Shown: one piece after another, positions 26,352-37,488 of the stretch
Layout: every line of letters begins with the position of its first letter
How positions within the stretch are numbered: position 1 is the first letter of the stretch
DNA from: Pelagimonas sp.
GTDB lineage: Bacteria; Pseudomonadota; Alphaproteobacteria; Rhodobacterales; Rhodobacteraceae
Reading direction: 5' to 3'
Assembly (NCBI GenBank): GCA_025210455.1
Contig: JAOARQ010000066.1
Coordinates: forward strand, 20,989-84,988
DNA length: 64,000 nucleotides
The notes under the pieces: model-generated
Told to the model about the DNA's origin: nothing
The model's database searches: none
What the model saw: the letters and a program-made list of their open reading frames with translations, nothing else
Program-made: the position numbers and the translations under genes

Positions 26352-26825
26352 ATGACTGAAAAGAACCTTCAACTTACGCTTGATTCAGCCGATGCAACAG
26401 CGCAGCTGGCCTGTCAGATTGCGGATGATCTGCGGGCAGGGGATGTCATTTTGTTGACGGGCGGGATTGGCGCGGGGAAAACGCATTTCGCCCGAAGCCT
26501 GATCCAAAGCCTGCAAGATCCCCCCGAAGATGTGCCTTCACCAACCTTTACTCTTGTTCAGGTCTATGACACCCGTGCGGGTGAGCTTTGGCATGCTGAT
26601 CTATACCGCCTGGGTGGGCCAGACGATTGCGTTGAGCTGGGGCTGACCGAAGCCTTTGAAGATGCAATTTGCCTGATAGAGTGGCCAGACAAACTGGAAG
26701 ATCTGACACCGCCCGGGGCTTTGTCAATCAGCCTGCGCGATGGCCCAACCGATGATGCGCGCGTGGCCGAGCTTGCCTGGAACACCCTGCGCTGGACCTC
26801 AATCATATCTGGGCTGACGCCGTGA
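26352..26825 (+). CDS. tsaE: tRNA threonylcarbamoyladenosine biosynthesis ATPase TsaE
   Basis: A 157-residue P-loop protein with Walker A GGIGAGKT (37-44) and the family motifs VPSPTFTLVQVY, LWHADLYRL and LIEWPDKL. TsaE hydrolyses ATP to turn over the TsaB-TsaD complex that makes t6A at position 37 of ANN-decoding tRNAs. Its TGA overlaps the GTG of the next gene, beginning a tightly packed five-gene run. Confidence 0.95.
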   Translation: MTEKNLQLTLDSADATAQLACQIADDLRAGDVILLTGGIGAGKTHFARSLIQSLQDPPEDVPSPTFTLVQVYDTRAGELWHADLYRLGGPDDCVELGLTEAFEDAICLIEWPDKLEDLTPPGALSISLRDGPTDDARVAELAWNTLRWTSIISGLTP

Positions 26826-27781
26826 GATTTCTGCAAGACAACGGCTGGGGGGATGCCACGGTAATCCCGATGCAGGGGGATGCTTCGACCCGCAGTTATG
26901 CGCGCCTTGTGGACGGGACGCGCCGCGCGATTTTGATGCGTGATCCTGCGGGCGATACCGCCTTGTTTGCGCGGATCGCAGAGCATCTGACAGGCATCGG
27001 GCTAAGTGCACCGCAGATACTGGCGCGCGACGATGCGCTGGGGCTTATGCTGATCGAAGACTTCGGGGATGATTTGCTGGCAGAATTTGCCAAGGATCCC
27101 GCACAGGAAGAGGATCTGTATCGTCTGGCCACGGATGTGCTGCTGCATCTGCATCAGCATTCCCCAGCCGCAGATTTGCAAATAGCCACGCCTGAATATC
27201 TCGCGCAGGCGACTGATCTGGCCTTTACGCATTATGCAATATCCTCCGATGGATTTGATGCGGCCAAGCGTGCTTTTCTGCCGGTTTTGGAACGCTATGC
27301 CATGCCATCCGATGTGATGGTTTTGCGCGACTATCATGCTGAAAACGCCCTGCTTTTATCAGATCGCCGCGGCGTAGCCCGTCTGGGGCTGCTGGATTTT
27401 CAGGATGCCTTGCAGGGGCACCGGGCCTATGATCTGGTGTCGCTGATCGAAGATGCCCGCCGAGATGTTGCCCCCCATGTGGCCGAGGCTTGCGTCGCGC
27501 AGTATCTGGCAAAAAGCGCGCTGCCCGAGCAGGATTTTCGCGCCTCTCTGGCAGTGCTCGGGGCGCAGCGAAACCTGCGCATTCTGGGTATTTTTGCCCG
27601 ATTGGCGGCGGTTAGAAACAAACCCGATTATGTTGATCTGATCCCCCGCGTCTGGGCGCATCTGCAGGGTAATTTGCGCCACCCTGCGCTGGCTGACCTG
27701 CAATCTGTTTTGGCGCAGTCCTTGCCACACCCTGACGCGGACCACCTTCAAAGGCTAAAGTCCCAATGCCATACGCTGTAA
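26822..27781 (+). CDS. amgK: Anomeric MurNAc/GlcNAc kinase AmgK
   Basis: A 319-residue phosphotransferase of the aminoglycoside kinase fold. Seen: [12 protein letters not shown] (N-terminal ATP loop), catalytic [12 protein letters not shown], and metal-binding [18 protein letters not shown]. With murU next door it fits AmgK, which phosphorylates recycled N-acetylmuramic acid at C1. The start is a GTG overlapping the tsaE stop (GTGA). It overlaps murU by 16 bases. Confidence 0.88.
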   Translation: MRFLQDNGWGDATVIPMQGDASTRSYARLVDGTRRAILMRDPAGDTALFARIAEHLTGIGLSAPQILARDDALGLMLIEDFGDDLLAEFAKDPAQEEDLYRLATDVLLHLHQHSPAADLQIATPEYLAQATDLAFTHYAISSDGFDAAKRAFLPVLERYAMPSDVMVLRDYHAENALLLSDRRGVARLGLLDFQDALQGHRAYDLVSLIEDARRDVAPHVAEACVAQYLAKSALPEQDFRASLAVLGAQRNLRILGIFARLAAVRNKPDYVDLIPRVWAHLQGNLRHPALADLQSVLAQSLPHPDADHLQRLKSQCHTL

Positions 27782-28434
27782 TGCTTTTCGCTGCCGGGTT
27801 TGGCACGCGGATGAAACATCTGACCCAGGATCGCCCCAAACCTTTGCTGCCCGTTGCGGGGCGGCCCTTGCTGGATCACGCTCTTGACCTGACCGATGGC
27901 CTGCGCACCCGCGTTGTGAATGCGCATTATCATGGCGATCAGATTGCGGATCATCTGGCGGGCACGGATATCCATGTAGTGCAGGAACAGCCGGATATTC
28001 TGGATACCGGCGGTGGGTTGCGCAATGCTTTGCCTATTCTGGGCGATGCCCCTGTTTTTACACTGAATACCGATGCGGTCTGGCTGGGGCCAAACGGGAT
28101 GGATATGTTGCGCCAGCACTGGGCCCCCGATCAAATGGATGCGCTGATGCTATGTGTTCCGTTGGAGCGTGCTGTGGGCCGTCTGGGGGCGGGTGATTTC
28201 AGCTTGCAGCCAGACGGGCAGCTGATCTGGAAAGGCGATATGGTCTATACCGGATTACAGATCATCAAAACCGATCTTCTGCATGAGATCCCGGAAAAGA
28301 TCTTTTCTCTGAAACAGCTGTGGATCAAGATGTCAGAGAGGGGGCGGCTGTTCGGAACGATTTATCCGGGTCACTGGTGTGATGTTGGTCATCCCGAAGG
28401 AATTCATCTTGCAGAAGAAATGCTGAATGTTTGA
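27766..28434 (+). CDS. murU: N-acetylmuramate alpha-1-phosphate uridylyltransferase MurU
   Basis: A 222-residue nucleotidyltransferase: [27 protein letters not shown] is the NTP-binding signature, and later FTLNTDAVW and [11 protein letters not shown] bind metal and sugar phosphate. MurU makes UDP-MurNAc from MurNAc-1-phosphate, bypassing de novo synthesis and the fosfomycin target. Together with AmgK this is the peptidoglycan salvage pathway also found in pseudomonads. Confidence 0.9.
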   Translation: MPYAVMLFAAGFGTRMKHLTQDRPKPLLPVAGRPLLDHALDLTDGLRTRVVNAHYHGDQIADHLAGTDIHVVQEQPDILDTGGGLRNALPILGDAPVFTLNTDAVWLGPNGMDMLRQHWAPDQMDALMLCVPLERAVGRLGAGDFSLQPDGQLIWKGDMVYTGLQIIKTDLLHEIPEKIFSLKQLWIKMSERGRLFGTIYPGHWCDVGHPEGIHLAEEMLNV

Positions 28435-31360
28435 TTGCCAAGGCCCGCGTCTGTTTTCCCTGCCACCGGGTGTGGATTTCCCCAAAGCATTGGCAGAGGG
28501 TTTGCAACAAAGGCTAGAGGGTCCGCCCGAGGCCATGGCGCGGGTGGAACTTTACGTCAACACCGCCCGGATGGCGCGGCGACTGAGGGATATCTTTGAT
28601 CAGGGGCAGGCTGGGTTCCTGCCGCGCATTCGCCTGCTGGGGGATCTGGCCGATCCTTTGACGCGCGCGCAACTGCCGGTGCCTGTACCGCCCTTGCGTC
28701 GAAGGCTTGAGTTGACAGGCCTTGTGTCACGTTTGATTGATGCGCAGCCTGATCTGGCACCCCGTGCATCGCTGTTTGATCTGTCAGACAGTCTTGCCAG
28801 CCTCATGGAGGAAATGCAGGGCGAAAATGTGCCGCCCGATGTGGTGGCGGGCTTGGATGTGTCTGATCAATCCGGCCACTGGCAGCGCGCGCTGAGCTTT
28901 CTCAGCATTGTGCAGCATTATTTCGAAGATGAAACCGCGCCGGATCCGCAGGCCTTTGCCCGGCTGGCGATGGAACTGCGTCTGAAAGCCTGGCAAGAGC
29001 GCCCGCCGCAGCATCCGATTTTGATTGCGGGGTCTACCGGGTCGCGGGGGACCACAGCAGATTTCATGAAAGCGGTGGCCTGTCTGCCTCAGGGGGTGTT
29101 GATTCTGCCGGGCTTTGATGCGGATATGCCGGCGTCGGTCTGGGACCAGTTGAACAACCCGTTGACTGGCGAAGACCATCCGCAATATCGCTTTGCCCGG
29201 TTGATGCGTGATCTTGAGGTCCGCCCGGATCGGGTGCGCGCGTGGCACGATACGCCAGCCCCGCATCCTGCGCGCAACAGGCTGTGGTCGCTTGCGCTGC
29301 GCCCGGCGCCGGTGACGCACCAATGGCTGTCTGAGGGGCCGTTGCTGCCCGATCTGCGCGAGGCCACCCAGGGGCTGACATTGGTAGAAGCCCCCAGTCA
29401 GCGCGACGAAGCCCTTGCGATTGCTCTGCGCCTGCGTCGCGCCGTGATGGAGGGCAAACAGGCCGCTTTGATCACGCCAGACCGAATGCTGACCCGTCAG
29501 GTGACAGCGGCTTTGGACCGTTTTGGCATCTTGCCCGATGATTCCGCGGGCACCCCTGCACAGCTGACACCGCCGGGGCGACATCTGCGCCATGTGGCAG
29601 CTTTGTTGCAGGCTCCGCTGACTGCTGAGGCCCTGCTGACCCTGCTGAAACATCCGCTGACCCACGCCGGGCAGGGGCGCGGGCAGCATCTGCTGAACAC
29701 CCGCGATCTGGAGCTGCATATCCGTAAAACCGGCTGGCCCTATCCCCAGCCGGATCTGATCCGCGCCTGGGGGGCTGCGAATGACAAACAGCGCTGGGCC
29801 GAGTGGCTGGCCAGTTGTTTTTGCGACAAGCCCCGCACAGGTACACTGCCGCTGGCGCAGTGGCTTGAAACCCATATCGCATTGACCGAAGCGATTGTTG
29901 CTGGCTCTGAAAGCGATGATCCCAGCGCGCTTTGGGCCGAGAATGCGGGCCGCAAGCTGGTGCAGGTGGTGTCTGCCCTGCGCGATGAGGCCGGGTATGG
30001 TGCGGATATGAGCGCCTCGGATTACAATGAATTGTTCCGCGCGCTGATTTCCCGCGAAGAGGTGCGTGACCGCGATGCTCCACATCCATTGATCAAGATC
30101 TGGGGCACGTTGGAGGCTCGGGTGATGGGGGCCGATACGCTGATCCTAGCCGGATTGAACGAAGGATCCTGGCCGGAAATGCCGGGGGCGGATCCATGGT
30201 TGAACCGTCAGATGCGCGCCAAAGCCGGGCTTTTGCTGCCCGAGCGGCGCATTGGCCTGTCGGCGCATGATTTTCAGCAAGCCGCCTGCGCCCCCGAGGT
30301 CTGGCTGACGCGTTCGGTGAAATCAGACGATGCGGAAACCGTGCCGTCGCGCTGGATCAACCGTCTGATGAACCTGATGAATGGTCTCAAAGAACGCTCT
30401 GGCCCCGAAGCGCTGGAACAGATGGCGGCGCGCGGCACAAAATGGCTGGAACTGGCGCGTCAGGCCGAGGCCCCCCTGATCAGTGATCCGGCCCCGCGCC
30501 CTTCGCCTGCCCCACCTGTGATCAGCCGACCGCAAAAGCTGTCTGTGACGGAAATCAAACGTTTGGTGCGCGATCCCTACGCGATCTATGCCAAACATGT
30601 GCTGCGCCTGCGCCCGATTGATCCGCTGATGCAGGCCCCCGATGCGCTGATGCGGGGCATTCTGGTGCATGAGGTGATGGAAAGCTTTGTCCGCGACACC
30701 CTGCAAGACGACGCTCTGCTGACCCCTGATCATCTTGTGGCTCAGGCGCGGGCCTGGATTGACAATCCCGAAAACGTGCCGTTCCCCATGGCGCGGGCGC
30801 TTTGGCTGACTCGGATGCAGCGCATTGCGCCTTGGTTCTGCGACACCGAAGCTGTGCGGCAGGGGCTGGCCCGGGCCCATCCGGATAACTTTGAAATCAA
30901 AGGATTGGCGCAGATCCCCGAGCTGGGCTTTACCCTAAGCGGCACTGCCGACCGGATCGACATCGACGATCGGGGTGGGGCGCATATCTACGATTACAAA
31001 ACCGGCACGGCACCGACCAAAGACCAGCAGTTGCATTTCGACAAACAGCTGTTGCTTGAGGCGGCGATGATCACGCAGGGGGCCTTTGCCAATCTTGCCC
31101 CGCGCCATGTGGAACGGGCCATGTTCATTTCCCTGAACCCCACCGCCCCGAAAGAGGTGCCTGCGCCTCTGGATGAAATCCCACCAGATCAGGTCTGGGC
31201 CGAGTTTGTGCAACTGATGACCAATTACGCTGATCCCGATCAGGGCTATACCGCGCGCCGCGCGCTGATGAAGGATACGGATTTTGCCGACTACGATCAC
31301 CTGTCGCGCTTTGGAGAATGGGACGTGACGGATGATCCGCAACGCATGGTGTTCTCATGA
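28427..31360 (+). CDS. addB: Double-strand break repair protein AddB (alphaproteobacterial type)
   Basis: A 977-residue protein overlapping murU by eight bases and addA by four. The N-terminal region is a degenerate helicase fold; the C-terminal RecB-type nuclease has [32 protein letters not shown], and the active-site text [21 protein letters not shown] with D856-Y-K858. I do not see the four-Cys iron-sulfur arrangement of Bacillus AddB, as is usual in this class. With AddA it resects double-strand ends for RecA loading. Confidence 0.93.
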   Translation: MFDCQGPRLFSLPPGVDFPKALAEGLQQRLEGPPEAMARVELYVNTARMARRLRDIFDQGQAGFLPRIRLLGDLADPLTRAQLPVPVPPLRRRLELTGLVSRLIDAQPDLAPRASLFDLSDSLASLMEEMQGENVPPDVVAGLDVSDQSGHWQRALSFLSIVQHYFEDETAPDPQAFARLAMELRLKAWQERPPQHPILIAGSTGSRGTTADFMKAVACLPQGVLILPGFDADMPASVWDQLNNPLTGEDHPQYRFARLMRDLEVRPDRVRAWHDTPAPHPARNRLWSLALRPAPVTHQWLSEGPLLPDLREATQGLTLVEAPSQRDEALAIALRLRRAVMEGKQAALITPDRMLTRQVTAALDRFGILPDDSAGTPAQLTPPGRHLRHVAALLQAPLTAEALLTLLKHPLTHAGQGRGQHLLNTRDLELHIRKTGWPYPQPDLIRAWGAANDKQRWAEWLASCFCDKPRTGTLPLAQWLETHIALTEAIVAGSESDDPSALWAENAGRKLVQVVSALRDEAGYGADMSASDYNELFRALISREEVRDRDAPHPLIKIWGTLEARVMGADTLILAGLNEGSWPEMPGADPWLNRQMRAKAGLLLPERRIGLSAHDFQQAACAPEVWLTRSVKSDDAETVPSRWINRLMNLMNGLKERSGPEALEQMAARGTKWLELARQAEAPLISDPAPRPSPAPPVISRPQKLSVTEIKRLVRDPYAIYAKHVLRLRPIDPLMQAPDALMRGILVHEVMESFVRDTLQDDALLTPDHLVAQARAWIDNPENVPFPMARALWLTRMQRIAPWFCDTEAVRQGLARAHPDNFEIKGLAQIPELGFTLSGTADRIDIDDRGGAHIYDYKTGTAPTKDQQLHFDKQLLLEAAMITQGAFANLAPRHVERAMFISLNPTAPKEVPAPLDEIPPDQVWAEFVQLMTNYADPDQGYTARRALMKDTDFADYDHLSRFGEWDVTDDPQRMVFS

Positions 31361-34300
31361 GCTTGATTCGCAATGAGGCCACCCAGCGGCAGGTGGATGC
31401 CGCGCGCCCGGATCAATCCACCTGGCTGGCGGCGAATGCCGGATCGGGCAAAACCCGTGTGCTGACAGATCGGGTGGCGCGGCTGCTGCTCGAAGGGGTG
31501 CTGCCAGAACATATCCTGTGCCTGACCTATACCAAAGCCGCCGCGACAGAGATGCAGAACCGCCTGTTCAAACGACTGGGCGGCTGGGCCATGTCCACCG
31601 ACGCCGAGCTGCGAACAGAGCTGGATATTCTGGGCGTCGAAGCCACGCTGACCGAAGACTATATGCGCGAGGCCCGCACCCTGTTTGCCCGCGCGATTGA
31701 AACGCCGGGTGGTCTGCGTATCCAGACCATTCACTCATTTTGTGCCTCGCTCTTGCGGCGCTTTCCTCTTGAGGCGCGGGTGTCGCCGCAGTTTAAGGAA
31801 ATGGAAGATCGCGCTGCACAGATGCTGCGGGCCGAAATTCTGGATCGCATGGCAGAGGGGCCGCAGGCCGGGCTGGTGCGCGCCATCGCGCCTTTCATTT
31901 CCGGGGAAGACAGCGAAAGCCTGCTGGCCGCACTGACCCGCTACCGCGATGCCTTTGCGCAGCCGCGCAGTGCCGCAGATATCCGCGCCAGCTATGGGCT
32001 GGCCCCTGATGCGGATCAGGCCACGCTTTTGGGGCAGGTGTTTCTGGGCAGCGAAGCGGATCTGATTGAATATCTCATTCCTCACCTGCAAACAGGCGGG
32101 AAAACGGATGCTGCGCTGGCTGAAAAACTTGCCTTGTTTCAACACCCCGACAGCGCCGGCCTCGCCATTGTCGAGGCTGCCCTTCTGACCCAAAGCGGCA
32201 GCATCCGCAAAACGCTGGGCACCAAAAAACTGCGCAGCGATGCGCCTGAGTTGTTCGAAGCACTCGACCAACTGGCCGCGAGGGTCGCGGATGCGGTGCA
32301 AATGCGGCTGGCGCTGACGGCTGCGGAAAAAGATGCAGCGCTTTATGCCTTTGCCCAGCACTTTCTGCCCGCATATGAGGCCGAAAAACAGCGCAAAGGC
32401 TGGTTGGATTTCGATGATCTGATCACCCGCGCCCGCGATCTGCTGTCTGATCCTTTTGTGGCTGAATGGGTGCTGTATCGTCTGGATGGCGGCATTGATC
32501 ACATCCTTGTGGATGAAGCCCAAGACACCAGCCCGGTGCAATGGCAGGTGATCGAACGGCTGGCGCAGGAATTCACCTCGGGCGAAGGGGCGCGCAGTGA
32601 TATCCGCCGCACGATCTTTGTGGTGGGGGACAAAAAGCAGTCGATTTATTCGTTTCAAGGCGCTGACCCGTCTGAGTTCGACCGCATGCGCGAAGAATTT
32701 GGCGCGCGGCTTCAGCAGGCGGAACAGCCGCTGCATTCGATGGTGCTGGAATATTCCTTCCGCTCTGCTGCTCCGATCCTCAAGGTGGTCGATGAGGTCT
32801 TTGATGGCGCGATCAGCAGTGGTTTTACTGAGGATCAAAAACATAAAGCGTTCAAATCTAATATGCCCGGTCAGGTCGATCTTTGGCCCGTGGTGGATAA
32901 AGTCGACGAAGGCGAAGATGGCGACTGGTATGAGCCGCTGGACCGGGTGGGCAGCCAGCACCATACGGTGATTTTGGCGAAACGCATTGCGCGCTTCATC
33001 AAGCGCACCATTGATGCGAAAACCCCGCTGCCGGTCGAACAGGGCTTTTCCGATGTGTACCACGCCCGCCCGGTTCACGCGGGGGATTTCCTTATTCTGG
33101 TCCGGTCGCGCTCACGGCTGTTCAACGAAATCATCCGTGCCTGCAAACAGCTGGATCTGCCTATTGCCGGGGCGGATCGGCTGAAAGTCATGTCTGAACT
33201 TGCAGTGCGCGATGTGATTGCGCTTTTGTCCTTTCTGGCCACGCCCGAAGATGACCTGTCATTGGCCACGGCGCTGCGTTCGCCTTTGTTTGGCCTAAGC
33301 GAAGAACAGCTGTATGATCTCGCCCATACCCGCACGCGGCGGTATCTCTGGGAAGGGCTGCGCGCGCGGCAGGATGATTTCCTAAAGGTTATGGCGGTGC
33401 TGAATGATCTGATGGGGCAGACCGATTTCCTGCGACCTTACGATCTGATCGAACGCATTCTGACCCGCCACAACGGGCGTCGGCGTTTGATTGGGCGATT
33501 GGGGCAAGAAGCCGAAGATGGTGTCAACGCACTTTTGGGGCAGGCGCTGGCCTATGAACAAACGGCTGTGCCCTCGCTGACCGGATTTCTTGAATGGGCG
33601 CAGGCGGATAACCTGGAAATCAAACGCGCGCCGGATGCGGCAGGCGAAACCCTGCGGGTGATGACGGTGCATGGCTCAAAGGGGCTTGAGGCGCCGATTG
33701 TGATCTTGCCTGATTGTGCAGCCACGCGATCCCCGCTGCGGGATAATCTGCTGCGCGATGATCAGGGGATTGTCTGGAAGCAAAGCGCAGGCAATATGCC
33801 CGCGCGCCAGTCAGAGGCTGTGGATCTCGCCAAAGAGAAAGAGGCGCAGGAACGGGACCGGCTGCTGTATGTAGCGCTGACGCGGGCAGAAAAATGGCTG
33901 GTTGTGGCCGCCGCCGGTGACACCGGAAAAGATGGGCAAAGCTGGTATGACAAGGTTCAGACCGGGATGCAGCGCGCCGGTGCCACGGCCCACTCCTTTG
34001 AGTTTGGGGATCTGGGGGCCGATGAAGGCCTGCGCCTGACTCATGGCGATCTGACATCCCTGCCCTGGCAGGCGGCTGAAGTGGTCAAAGAAGCCGTACA
34101 ACCCGAACCCGAAGATCTGGATGTCGCCCTGCCTGCGCCGCCAGAGCCATTTGAAACTCGCTCACCCTCAGATCTGGGGGGGAGCAAAGCCTTGCCCGGT
34201 GCCGAAGGGGACAGCGAAGAGATCGCCATGGCGCGAGGCACTGCGGTGCATAAAATGTTGGAATATCTGGCCCCTCTTGCGCCAGACCAACGGCCAGATG

Positions 34301-34746
34301 TGATCCCGCATCTGATCAATCATCTGGCGCAGGATGGCGAAACCCAGATCGTTGCAGACCAGCTAGACGCCATTTCTGATGAGGCGACAGCGGTGCTGAA
34401 CGCGCCAGAGCTGGCGCAATTCTTTACCAGCGATGTGCTGGCAGAGGTGCCTGTGACTGCCGAACTACCGGGCATTGGCCGGATACATGGGGTGATCGAC
34501 TGTCTGTTGGTTACACAAGAAACCGTGATTGCGGTGGACTTTAAAACCAACCGCGTGGTGCCGCAGGATGTGACCCTGACCCCAGAAGGGTTGCTGCGGC
34601 AGATGGGGGCCTATGCCGCTGCTTTGAAACAGATTTATCCCGACAGACAGATCGAAACAGGCCTGCTATGGACTGCGCAGGCGCGCTATATGCCTCTGCC
34701 CGACAGCAGTGTTACACAGGCGCTGGGCCGGGCGGTCACACCTTGA
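31357..34746 (+). CDS. addA: Double-strand break repair helicase-nuclease AddA
   Basis: A 1129-residue UvrD-type helicase fused to a RecB-family nuclease. Walker A is AANAGSGKT (25-33), Walker [10 protein letters not shown] (D386 onward), followed by [33 protein letters not shown] and [18 protein letters not shown]. The nuclease has [13 protein letters not shown] and IAVDFKTNR with D1061. It works as a heterodimer with AddB, whose stop overlaps its start (ATGA), replacing RecBCD. Confidence 0.95.
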   Translation: MSLIRNEATQRQVDAARPDQSTWLAANAGSGKTRVLTDRVARLLLEGVLPEHILCLTYTKAAATEMQNRLFKRLGGWAMSTDAELRTELDILGVEATLTEDYMREARTLFARAIETPGGLRIQTIHSFCASLLRRFPLEARVSPQFKEMEDRAAQMLRAEILDRMAEGPQAGLVRAIAPFISGEDSESLLAALTRYRDAFAQPRSAADIRASYGLAPDADQATLLGQVFLGSEADLIEYLIPHLQTGGKTDAALAEKLALFQHPDSAGLAIVEAALLTQSGSIRKTLGTKKLRSDAPELFEALDQLAARVADAVQMRLALTAAEKDAALYAFAQHFLPAYEAEKQRKGWLDFDDLITRARDLLSDPFVAEWVLYRLDGGIDHILVDEAQDTSPVQWQVIERLAQEFTSGEGARSDIRRTIFVVGDKKQSIYSFQGADPSEFDRMREEFGARLQQAEQPLHSMVLEYSFRSAAPILKVVDEVFDGAISSGFTEDQKHKAFKSNMPGQVDLWPVVDKVDEGEDGDWYEPLDRVGSQHHTVILAKRIARFIKRTIDAKTPLPVEQGFSDVYHARPVHAGDFLILVRSRSRLFNEIIRACKQLDLPIAGADRLKVMSELAVRDVIALLSFLATPEDDLSLATALRSPLFGLSEEQLYDLAHTRTRRYLWEGLRARQDDFLKVMAVLNDLMGQTDFLRPYDLIERILTRHNGRRRLIGRLGQEAEDGVNALLGQALAYEQTAVPSLTGFLEWAQADNLEIKRAPDAAGETLRVMTVHGSKGLEAPIVILPDCAATRSPLRDNLLRDDQGIVWKQSAGNMPARQSEAVDLAKEKEAQERDRLLYVALTRAEKWLVVAAAGDTGKDGQSWYDKVQTGMQRAGATAHSFEFGDLGADEGLRLTHGDLTSLPWQAAEVVKEAVQPEPEDLDVALPAPPEPFETRSPSDLGGSKALPGAEGDSEEIAMARGTAVHKMLEYLAPLAPDQRPDVIPHLINHLAQDGETQIVADQLDAISDEATAVLNAPELAQFFTSDVLAEVPVTAELPGIGRIHGVIDCLLVTQETVIAVDFKTNRVVPQDVTLTPEGLLRQMGAYAAALKQIYPDRQIETGLLWTAQARYMPLPDSSVTQALGRAVTP

Positions 34747-34810
34747 CGAAGCTTTCCCCCCTACCTACTTTCCGGCTCAAGAACGGATCATTCCTTTAAG
34801 GAGAACTACC

Positions 34811-35131
34811 ATGGCCACTGTTGCCGTCACCGACGCCACCTTTGACGCAGAAGTCAAAAACTCGGATGTACCTGTTGTTGTTGATTTCTGGGCCGAATGG
34901 TGTGGCCCCTGTAAACAGATCGGCCCGGCGCTGGAAGAACTGGCAGCGGAATACGGCGACAAAGTGAAAATCGCCAAGGTTGACGTAGACAGCAACCCCA
35001 ACTCTGCCGCCGCCATGGGCGTGCGCGGTATCCCAGCGCTGTTCATCTTCAAAGATGGTGCACCGATTTCGAATCGCGCAGGTGCAGCCCCGAAAGCGGC
35101 GCTGAAATCCTGGATCGACGAATCCCTCTGA
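34811..35131 (+). CDS. trxA: Thioredoxin
   Basis: A 106-residue thioredoxin with the active site [13 protein letters not shown] and cis-proline [11 protein letters not shown]. The frame opens upstream, but AAGGAGAACTACC places the start at 34811. It reduces cytoplasmic disulfides such as those of ribonucleotide reductase and PAPS reductase. It follows addA after 64 bases, and a strong terminator closes the run. Confidence 0.96.
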   Translation: MATVAVTDATFDAEVKNSDVPVVVDFWAEWCGPCKQIGPALEELAAEYGDKVKIAKVDVDSNPNSAAAMGVRGIPALFIFKDGAPISNRAGAAPKAALKSWIDESL

Positions 35132-35151
35132 TCTGACACCCCGTCAGTATC

Positions 35152-35185
35152 AAAAGCCCCGCTGTTCAGGCGGGGCTTTTTGTTT
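35152..35185. terminator. Bidirectional terminator after trxA
   Basis: Stem AAAAGCCCCGC/GCGGGGCTTTT (35152-35162 with 35170-35180) with a T run on the plus strand. It lies between converging genes. Confidence 0.88.
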
Positions 35186-36135
35186 CAGGCTTTGCCCTGT
35201 GGGATGACTTCATAGCCGGGCGCTTCGGGTTCATCATCGCACATTTCTGCAGGAAAGCCGGGGGCCAGAACCTGCTGGCCTGTGGCCTCTTCCAGCCGGC
35301 GGATGATATTGGGCGACAGTTCCCGTTCGCCATAACGCGCGATCCCGTCTTCAAAGATCTTGATCATTAGCGGGTTCATTTCCAGCGGCACCCCGGCGCG
35401 GTCCGCGACCTCTTGGAACAGGCCGATGTCTTTCTTGACCAGATCCATGGTGAATGAAATGTCGCGCGACCCGTTCAAAATCACCTGGCTTTCTGTTTCA
35501 TGCACAAACGAGGTGCCCGAACTGATCTTGATTGCTTCATAGGTGGTGTTCAGATCCATGCCTGCGGCCTTGGCTGTCACCAGAGCCTCTGCGCAGGTGA
35601 TCAGATTGGCTGTCGCAAGGAAGTTGGTGATCACCTTCAGTACCGAGGCTGAGCCCAGATCCCCAGTATGCAGAATACGCCGTCCCATGGTTTTCAACAA
35701 AGGCGCGATGCGATCAAAGGTTTCGCGGTCGCAGCCAGCAAAGATCGAAATATTTCCCGTATCTGCGCGGTGGCACCCGCCTGAAACGGGGCAATCCACG
35801 GCTGCGCCCCCCTGTGCGATCACCAATGCACCCAGACGTTTTACCTCGGCCTCATCCGTGGTGGACATTTCCATCCAGATTTTTCCGGGGCGTACCTCGG
35901 GCAGCATGTCTTGCATGACCGAATCTGATGCGGCGGGCGAAGGCAGGCAGGTGATCACCGCATCGCATTCTTGCATTAATTGCGCTGGGCTGTCGCCGCG
36001 ATGTGCCCCCTTGGCAATGGCGCTTTCCACCAGATCGCTGTTTAGATCATATACCGTTATATCGATCCCGTTTCGGATCAGACTGCCGCTAAGCTTACCG
36101 CCTACGTTCCCCAGACCAATGAATCCAACGCGCAT
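35185..36135 (-). CDS. NAD(P)-dependent beta-hydroxyacid dehydrogenase family oxidoreductase
   Basis: A 316-residue enzyme with the Rossmann motif GLGNVG (7-12), the substrate-binding DCPVSGG, and the helix with catalytic Lys in SASVLKVITNFLATANL. This is the 3-hydroxyisobutyrate dehydrogenase / tartronate semialdehyde reductase / glyoxylate reductase family. I cannot tell which substrate applies. ATG 36135 is chosen over an upstream start at 36174 because MRVGFIGLGNVG is the family start. The last 35 residues are a proline- and acid-rich tail. Confidence 0.85.
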   Translation of the reverse strand: MRVGFIGLGNVGGKLSGSLIRNGIDITVYDLNSDLVESAIAKGAHRGDSPAQLMQECDAVITCLPSPAASDSVMQDMLPEVRPGKIWMEMSTTDEAEVKRLGALVIAQGGAAVDCPVSGGCHRADTGNISIFAGCDRETFDRIAPLLKTMGRRILHTGDLGSASVLKVITNFLATANLITCAEALVTAKAAGMDLNTTYEAIKISSGTSFVHETESQVILNGSRDISFTMDLVKKDIGLFQEVADRAGVPLEMNPLMIKIFEDGIARYGERELSPNIIRRLEEATGQQVLAPGFPAEMCDDEPEAPGYEVIPQGKA

Positions 36136-36204
36136 TTTCGTTCCCCTGTTGTGGTGCGGTTCATGCTGCCTCAAACTTGGGTTTTCGAGAAATGGTTTTT
36201 TACC

Positions 36205-37377
36205 TCAAGGAGCCTGAACCAATCCTCGGCCACAACTTATAGGCGTTTGGCTTGGCCCCATGCCATCCGATATAGCCGCCGAAGACAGGCAGTTTGCCAG
36301 GGTGCTGGCATTGGGTGTTTCGCCCTCTTCGCGCAGCTTTTCAGCCCAAAGCGCGGCAACACCTGCCGCATGGGCCATCGCCATACAACTGCCGTTCAAT
36401 GCGCGTGTGCCAGTGGGCAGATCCGCTGAGATAATGCCAGTGCCGGGGGCCACCAAAGCGGGGTTGTTGTTGCTAAAGGGGGCGGGTTCTATGCCATTTG
36501 CCCCTTGCTGGCAGGCGCCAACAGCCAGAACACCCCGCCCTGCTGCCGGGGAAACCGGGCCGGTGGTGAACTCGGGCGAGATATAGCGCAGGCAGTCATC
36601 ACCTGCCGCGCCCAGGATCAGCGGTACCGGGCCGAACTCTGACATGCGAATGATGCGCTCAAATATCCGCAGATTGCCCCGATAGGCGTGCACAGCGGCA
36701 GAAATCGAAAGATTGGCGGGATAGCCATTGTCTTGCAGCGCTTCGGATTCTGCCAAAGTATCAAAACTGATCGCAAATCCGATGATATCCGGTTTTTGCT
36801 GCAATGCCCAAAGAAAGGCCTTCAGGAACGTACAGGATGAACCTTTTCCTGTGTCCAGAACGGCCTTACCCACATAAAGATCGGTTATGCCCCGCGCGAC
36901 GCCGATGCGCTGGTTTTCCAGATCTCGGCCCAGAACTGTACCAGCCAGATGGGTGCCATGTCCGTTTACATCCTGAACGCCAGTGCCGACGAAATCCTGT
37001 GAGGTGATTGTCACCCCTTGAAACGCCGGGTGGGCGCTGTCGATTCCGGTATCCAACAGCGCGACCCGGCTTCCTTTGCCGGAATAGCGCGTCTGTGTCG
37101 CCCCAACCGCATCTAACCCCCAACCCACTTTTGGGGTCTGTTGGCGGGCGAGATCCATGTCATAGGGGGCCACAAGCCGGGTTGCCATGACCGGGGCCAT
37201 TGATAGGATGGTGGTGTCATGAAAAGCATCCGCCAGATCCTGTTCCGACAGGGCGGCCGCTTCGATGACAGGTTGCGCAGGACCTTGGGGATCAACGGGC
37301 GCAATACGTTTGTTCAGCGCATCATTTGATCGCTGCCAGTTGCCGGTTTTGTCGCGCAAAAAGATAAATCGGTTCAT
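36205..37377 (-). CDS. Subtilisin-fold (S8) protein with Cys at the nucleophile position
   Basis: A 390-residue protein without a signal peptide. The S8 triad positions align to D109 (ALLDTGIDS), H140 (NGHGTHLAG) and residue 331, where the motif GTSMATPH reads GSCMAMAH: the nucleophile is Cys331 (codon TGT at 36385-36387). The oxyanion-hole Asn in AAGN reads AAGD (D260). Residues 1-85 may be a propeptide-like domain. It could be a cysteine-type subtilase, a pseudoprotease or a modifying enzyme. It lies between adenosine kinase-like and dehydrogenase genes on the same strand, with no evident partner. Confidence 0.8.
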   Translation of the reverse strand: MNRFIFLRDKTGNWQRSNDALNKRIAPVDPQGPAQPVIEAAALSEQDLADAFHDTTILSMAPVMATRLVAPYDMDLARQQTPKVGWGLDAVGATQTRYSGKGSRVALLDTGIDSAHPAFQGVTITSQDFVGTGVQDVNGHGTHLAGTVLGRDLENQRIGVARGITDLYVGKAVLDTGKGSSCTFLKAFLWALQQKPDIIGFAISFDTLAESEALQDNGYPANLSISAAVHAYRGNLRIFERIIRMSEFGPVPLILGAAGDDCLRYISPEFTTGPVSPAAGRGVLAVGACQQGANGIEPAPFSNNNPALVAPGTGIISADLPTGTRALNGSCMAMAHAAGVAALWAEKLREEGETPNASTLANCLSSAAISDGMGPSQTPISCGRGLVQAP

Positions 37378-37488
37378 GGGTACTCCGGCACCATTTAGAG
37401 GCGCCAGAATACAACCTGAAGTAAACAGAAAAAGCTCTGTTTTGTTTCAACTGGCCCGCACGCCAGATGAGCGGGCTATTGATTTGTG

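Noticed and set aside
28784..30085. Long minus-strand ORF opposite addB (433 codons)
   Set aside because: Antisense shadow in G+C-rich coding DNA; composition (Arg, Gln, His) is not protein-like.
31735..33078. Long minus-strand ORF opposite addA (447 codons)
   Set aside because: Same reasoning; addA motifs on the plus strand are intact across the span.
37425..37440. ACAGA/TCTGT hairpin between the subtilase-like and kinase genes
   Set aside because: Only 5 bp and a poor T tail on the relevant strand; too weak to call a terminator.
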